A stretch of 64,000 nucleotides of DNA from Gnetum montanum. Its lineage: Eukaryota; Streptophyta; Gnetopsida; Gnetales; Gnetaceae. Both the position numbers and the translations under genes were made by a program. Each line of letters opens with the position of its first letter. Position 1 is the first letter of the stretch. Positions 60,022-64,000 of this stretch are shown here, in pieces. Location: positions 197,921 through 261,920 of the forward strand of contig MNCI01035354.1 of assembly GCA_015680685.1 (NCBI GenBank), in the 5' to 3' direction. The notes beneath the pieces were generated by a model that saw only the letters and a list, made by a program, of their open reading frames with translations, made no database searches and had not been told where the DNA came from.

Positions 60022-61143
60022 AGGGGCCGTAGTGATTTCCCCTATTTTCTCATCTAGCTTAATGTCCTTAACGCGGAACTCTAAGGATGTGGTCTTCGAT
60101 TCCTGAAATTGTGGGGATAATACTACATAAATGGATGGTTCATCGCAGGAAGATCCTCACTAACAGGAATTGATGTTAGCATTCGTACGAGAGCCTCTCG
60201 ATGTACTGATGAAGTCATTACTAGGTCATACAGACTTAAAGAAGTATTCTTTTGTTTTAAGGCTTGTGTGACCTGGGTCAATGCATTTTCTAGGTCTTTA
60301 CCGTTTGGGATATTCTTATTCATAGAGATTTGGTCCATTCAACCCAGCATTCGTATTTCTCATGGAGGGGTTTTTACATTAGTAGTTGAGGATGCTGGGT
60401 TTGGAATATGACTCGCAACTTCATCTTTGTTTTTGTGACTTGTACTAGGCTCATTAATGGACAGACTCATGGGAATGGTGTTTAGTGGTGTAGGCTTTGA
60501 CAATCCTAATTCATGTCCATGATTTTCTCTCTCCATGCACTCTTTTTTCTCTCTTTCCAAGTGCTCTCTTATTAGCCTATCGGCAAGACGTTCGCACAAA
60601 GGTCGTCGAGAAGTGGAGGTGGGTTGTGTGCCAAGGTGTTTTGGCACTCAAACCATAAAGGGAATGGGTCAATTTTCAGATGGTATGTTTGTTGTGATGG
60701 CAACTAAAGGAGGTATGCAGATGATGAATGGTTTTGATGGTGTGGGGGATGTGCACATGGTAAAAGGGGTTTGAGGATATATTGAGGTAGGTGTGTTTTC
60801 TGAATGCCCACGAATCATAAAAGGCTTTTGAGGAACGTCTTGTCTATCTTCCACATGGACAATATTAATCACATATGGGGCATCGTTGGTTTTGGTATTG
60901 AGAGGATCCTTGTAGACCCCCATGGATTGGTTTTGAGGCCTTACTGGGTTTGTCTCATCGAACACTACTTCACCCCCATCTATCATGCGTTGTATGTCTT
61001 GTTTCAAAGCAAAGCAGTAATCAGTCCCATTGTAGCGACAGAAAATGTCGGCAGCTGGAAATATCGACCGAGATTCCGCGTATACAATTTTAACCACGGA
61101 TCCGCGTGAGGGCTATGCTGGAGAAAGCGGATCCGCGGCGCCC
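60022..61143 (-). pseudogene. O1 gag, C-terminal part
   Basis: Minus-strand open pieces (60,123-60,338; 60,360-60,647; 60,669-61,097) read upstream of the protease. The first part (IFCRYNGTDYCFALKQDIQRMIDGG) resembles the segment after the gag core in Tat-group elements. The gag core itself is missing, because the frame begins abruptly near 61,097 next to LTR2. A 10-bp direct repeat, CGGATCCGCG, lies at 61,097-61,106 and 61,128-61,137, a possible deletion or junction scar. Confidence 0.6.
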
Positions 61144-62536
61144 TGAACGGTCTTGTCGATCAGACAGGGACTTACGGGTCAGTAAAACAATAAAGATTAT
61201 AGATCTTTGCATGTTATGATTTGATTTGAGGGATCGTGAAACGGGAGGAAAACGACGTGGATGGATCGCTACGCTGATAACGTCAAACACGCTGAAGAGA
61301 GGCTAATCAAGAGAGAAACACATGATTTTCAAAGATCTATGTTTCGATTCTTGAGAGTATGTATGTTACGTTACAATGGGGGAGGCCCCCGATAACTTGA
61401 TGTAAAAATGAGCACAAAACAACAAGGAAACTGCCTAGACAGAAGTCCGATCTACCTCGTAGGCTAAAGCTGGGATTCAAGGATGGTCAAGCTCTGAGGT
61501 CTGCTGATCAATTGTTTCTGACCGGTAGAGTCTGCAAACTGGGTGAGACAATCTCACAATCCGTGTTCTGCTTCTTTGCTCCGAGCAGATTCTGCACAGG
61601 GCAGCGATCGCTAATGGAATGCTCTCCCTTGTTGTTAAGGCTCAAGCGCACTGTGCTCTGTTCTTGCTGAAGGATGATCCTGTCGGCAGTTGTCAAAAGG
61701 TTGCTCTTCGTTTCTCTGCTCAAGGTGATAAGTGCTTCCTTGCTCAGAAAATGCTCTTGCCCTTTTGATTTTCCGCTACTCAAAGTGATAAATGCTCTGG
61801 TGCTCAGAAAAATGCCTCTGCTTCTCTGATTTTTGCCCCCCTCTTTCTTCCTCTTTTTGTATCTTCGTCAACTGAGGTATTTATAGGCCGTGACGCTCCA
61901 TGGGAAAGGCGCAACCCTGATGACGTGGGTCCCGAATATTTCGGGTCCCGTTGACTTGATCATTTTAAGTCAGACTGTGACTACGCACAACACGCTCATT
62001 TGCGTGCTGTGCGTGTGAAGAGCAGGTACATGTTGAGCGTGCTTCAATTGTTTTCAGGCTGTATTACACTCATTCGCGTTGTGTTGCATGTATGAGCGTA
62101 GTCTGGTATAAAAACAACAAGCTCATAATTGTCTTACGCTCACTACGCAGCTGCGCGTAACAAAGCGTAAATAATGTGCAACTTACGCTCACTACGCAGC
62201 TGCGCATGATGAAGCGTAAATAATGTGTAACTTACGCTCACTACGCAGCTGCGCGTGATGAAGTGTAAAAAATGCTTAGCTTTAATGATGACATACGCAA
62301 TGGTACGCACCGCCGTGTAAAGAGCGTAAAGACAAGTTATTCATGTGCCACGAGAAAAGGTGTCGAACTGTTGTGCTTCTCGGAACTCTGCCTTCGACTA
62401 TTTTGGAGCTTATTATGCTCATTACACTGCCATGCGTGATAGAGCGTAAACTTGTCCTTGAACAAAACTGACGCGTGCTCTCGCTTGAATTGCGAATCTT
62501 TACCTGAGGTCGACTCGTAATTTTCACGGTGTTTCA
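61144..62536 (-). repeat. LTR2 of Ogre/Tat-like elements O2/O1
   Basis: The right edge 'cggtgtttca' and a polypurine tract ('tccctctttg' on the + strand) match LTR1. The minus-strand TATA lies at 61,878-61,887. The left edge is placed at TGAAC 61,144, giving TGAA...TTCA ends on the minus strand; this is a proposal. The sequence keeps many CG dinucleotides, unlike the older LTRs. A three-unit 49-bp array sits in U3. Confidence 0.65.
62133..62279 (-). repeat. 3 x 49-bp array in the LTR2 U3
   Basis: Units start 'cttacgctcactacgcagctgcgc' (in parts) at 62,133, 62,182 and 62,231. Each carries the palindromic core CGCAGCTGCG. Located about 250-400 bp upstream of the minus-strand TATA, so a candidate enhancer array of the retroelement promoter. 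Confidence 0.85.
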
Positions 62537-63339
62537 ATGGTCCCTCTTTGTTGACGGTTGGAGGGCTTACCCAAAAGACATCGACAAAGAATGCGAAACA
62601 CCGAATTGGCAAAAGCAAGAACAGCGTTCATCCATGGCTACTCAAGTGTTGCCCTGTCAACATGGAAGAGCAAGACTGGCAGGTATGGGAGATAGAGGGA
62701 TATAGCTGGAAACAGGTTCGGGGAAAATACAAAATGAGTTATGATGGTAGGGGTATGAAGTACGCGGTCAACAGGAATGCTTTCAGACGAGCGTAGCGCG
62801 TCAGCCTGAGGTTTCTCTGTTACCGATTATAGCGGGAATGCGTGCAAAAGGAGCGTTGCACATCACTTTCTGCGATGTCTCTGCTAGCGTGAGTGCGGAA
62901 AATGAATACTTGCGTATGTAGGTTTTGCATATGGGAACCAGGTGGTGGGGATGAAGGAAAACAAGAGTTAAGGGTAGGATTGTGCGAGGTATAGACGTGC
63001 AGAGCTAAGTGGTCGGGCAAACCTGAGTAGCCATTTCAACACGCTGTTGTACTTTACTGCTCATATGGACGCACCTTTGGACAACATTCTCCAAGGCAAG
63101 TAACCTGCAACCACAAAAGAAAACAGAGGACACCATTGCTCATGAATAAGAGGCGAGGTTCTTGAAACAAACGTCGTTTGATGTGAGATAGAGCGAATGG
63201 GCTGTAAAGAAGGAGCCGGAGCATGCGGGCAGAGCCACTAATCCTGACGATTGGCACTGCATGTCTTCGCCAAAAGGCATCAGACACAGCGCAGCTAACT
63301 GGCCGCATGAGGNATCTCAACAGACGGCTACTTACCTGT
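62537..63339 (-). other. O2 3' untranslated region
   Basis: Lies between the polypurine tract and the tandem array. A minus-strand open frame (63,054-63,680) extends from the array into this region but has no recognised domain. A single N at 63,313 has no duplicated flanks. Confidence 0.5.
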
Positions 63340-63657
63340 GCCAGTTTAGCGTCGTGGCGGACGCGTGCAAAAGATGCTAGTTTTTCATCTTGGCAGACCT
63401 GTACAACATTGCCAGTTTTACGTCGTAGCGGACGGTTACCACCCGTGAGTTTAGCGTCATGGAAGACCCGTGCAAGGCATGCCAGTTTGACGTCGTGGCG
63501 GACGATCAGTGCCAGTTTTACGTCGTAGCGGACGTCTGGTGCCAGTTTTACATCATGGCGGACAATCAGTGCCAGTTTTACGTCGTAGCGGACGATCAGT
63601 GCTAGTTTTACGTTGTAGCGGACGAGTAGTGCCAGTTTTACGTTGTAGCGGACGAGT
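63340..63657 (-). repeat. O2 3'-UTR tandem array, about 10 units of 30-36 bp
   Basis: Units share 'ccagttttacgtcgtagcgg' (+ strand). The last six are a regular 30 bp and the first four 35-36 bp. The minus-strand reading stays open and repeats RYDVKLAL-like peptides, which is probably incidental. Short tandem arrays in the 3' UTR are known for Ogre/Tat elements. Confidence 0.9.
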
Positions 63658-63689
63658 ACTGCTATACCTGCTGTCGACACCGTAAATGC

Positions 63690-64000
63690 TGCTAGATGAA
63701 ATACCGCTTCAAGTATACATGATTCACAGGATTTGCTAATTCGTTGCTGTTGACGTCTGCTAATTTGAATGCTCCGTTGTCGTACACGTCGATCACCAAG
63801 AAAGGGCCTTCCCAGTTTACAGAGAACTTGCCTACGGGTTCACGTATAGCCTTGAGAACAAGATCTCCTTTCTTGATCGGGCGCTATTGAAGGTTGTGGC
63901 GATGTTTCTGGCGCTGTTTGTCCTGATATTTTTCAATCATGTCAAGAGCCTGTATCCGCTTCTCTTCCACTAAATCCAGATCTGCGATTCGAGACTCGGT
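63690..64000 (-). pseudogene. O2 integrase C-terminus (Ogre/Tat type)
   Basis: Minus-strand translation gives a segment with KKGDLVLKAI, GKFSVNWEGPF and NHVYLKRYF before a TAG stop at about 63,696. This is the conserved C-terminal end of Tat/Ogre integrases. One TAG interrupts it at about 63,888, where relatives suggest glutamine or similar. The rest of the element lies right of the window. Confidence 0.85.

Noticed and set aside
63313-63313. Second N as another assembly join
   Set aside because: The flanks are not duplicated, so it looks like a single uncalled base.
63223-63528. 101-aa + strand frame and repetitive 208-aa minus-strand frame
   Set aside because: Both are translations of the 30-36-bp tandem array, whose unit lengths keep a frame open by chance. 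No domain.

Overview
The window is nuclear DNA from a seed plant with a large, repeat-rich genome. The evidence is plant-type GT-AG introns, a plant-specific ACT-domain-repeat (ACR) gene, and wall-to-wall LTR retrotransposons of plant lineages (Athila-like and Ogre/Tat-like Ty3/Gypsy, and a Copia-type element). Many elements are old and heavily mutated, and only one real gene lies in 64 kb. That density and age would fit a gymnosperm, but this is inference and no species is claimed. There are no bacterial features, CRISPR arrays or operons.

Layout. (1) 1-7,449: two Athila-like 3' ends on the + strand. Element E1 (1-5,859) looks inserted into the coiled-coil ORF of element E2 (5,860-7,449). 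(2) 7,450-13,366: AT-rich spacer, then lower-copy gene-flanking DNA with a SINE-like element, microsatellites, a double G-box and one possible minus-strand exon. (3) 13,367-16,406: the single confident gene, a seven-exon ACR gene encoding 476 aa with four ACT domains. (4) 16,407-23,419: repeat debris, including a 5S-rRNA-like relic, a 4 x 46-bp tandem array, a palindrome cluster, a truncated Athila LTR, a probable Copia LTR with an assembly-join signature (N at 21,923), and an old dispersed repeat R. (5) 23,420-43,309: Copia-type element N on the minus strand, bounded by the target duplication AGCCT and split by a 13.1-kb Athila-like element M (27,255-40,394, minus strand). (6) 44,140-53,188: element P, an almost complete + strand Athila-like element with LTRs, tRNA-Asp-type primer site, gag, protease, RT, RNase H, integrase and the target duplication GCATG. 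(7) 53,568-55,352: minus-strand Athila-like 3' end E4. (8) about 55,424-64,000: Ogre/Tat-like minus-strand elements O1 and O2 that share or nest around one LTR, with gag and protease remnants, an integrase C-terminus and short tandem repeats in the 3' untranslated region.

How it fits together. The retroelements explain most of the sequence. Their premature stops are mostly TAG, TAA and TGA codons at positions where relatives suggest CAG, CAA or CGA, which is what deamination of methylated cytosine would leave. The ACR gene sits as an island with intact splice sites and no in-frame damage. The order of events can be read from the nesting: repeat R is older than N, which is older than M; E2 is older than E1; E4 is older than O1. 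I did not find a wholly new system. The items most worth follow-up are the conserved extra ORF (plant-transposon domain plus coiled coil) between integrase and 3' LTR in the Athila-like family, the 3'-UTR tandem repeats of the Ogre-like elements, and the nested-insertion record.
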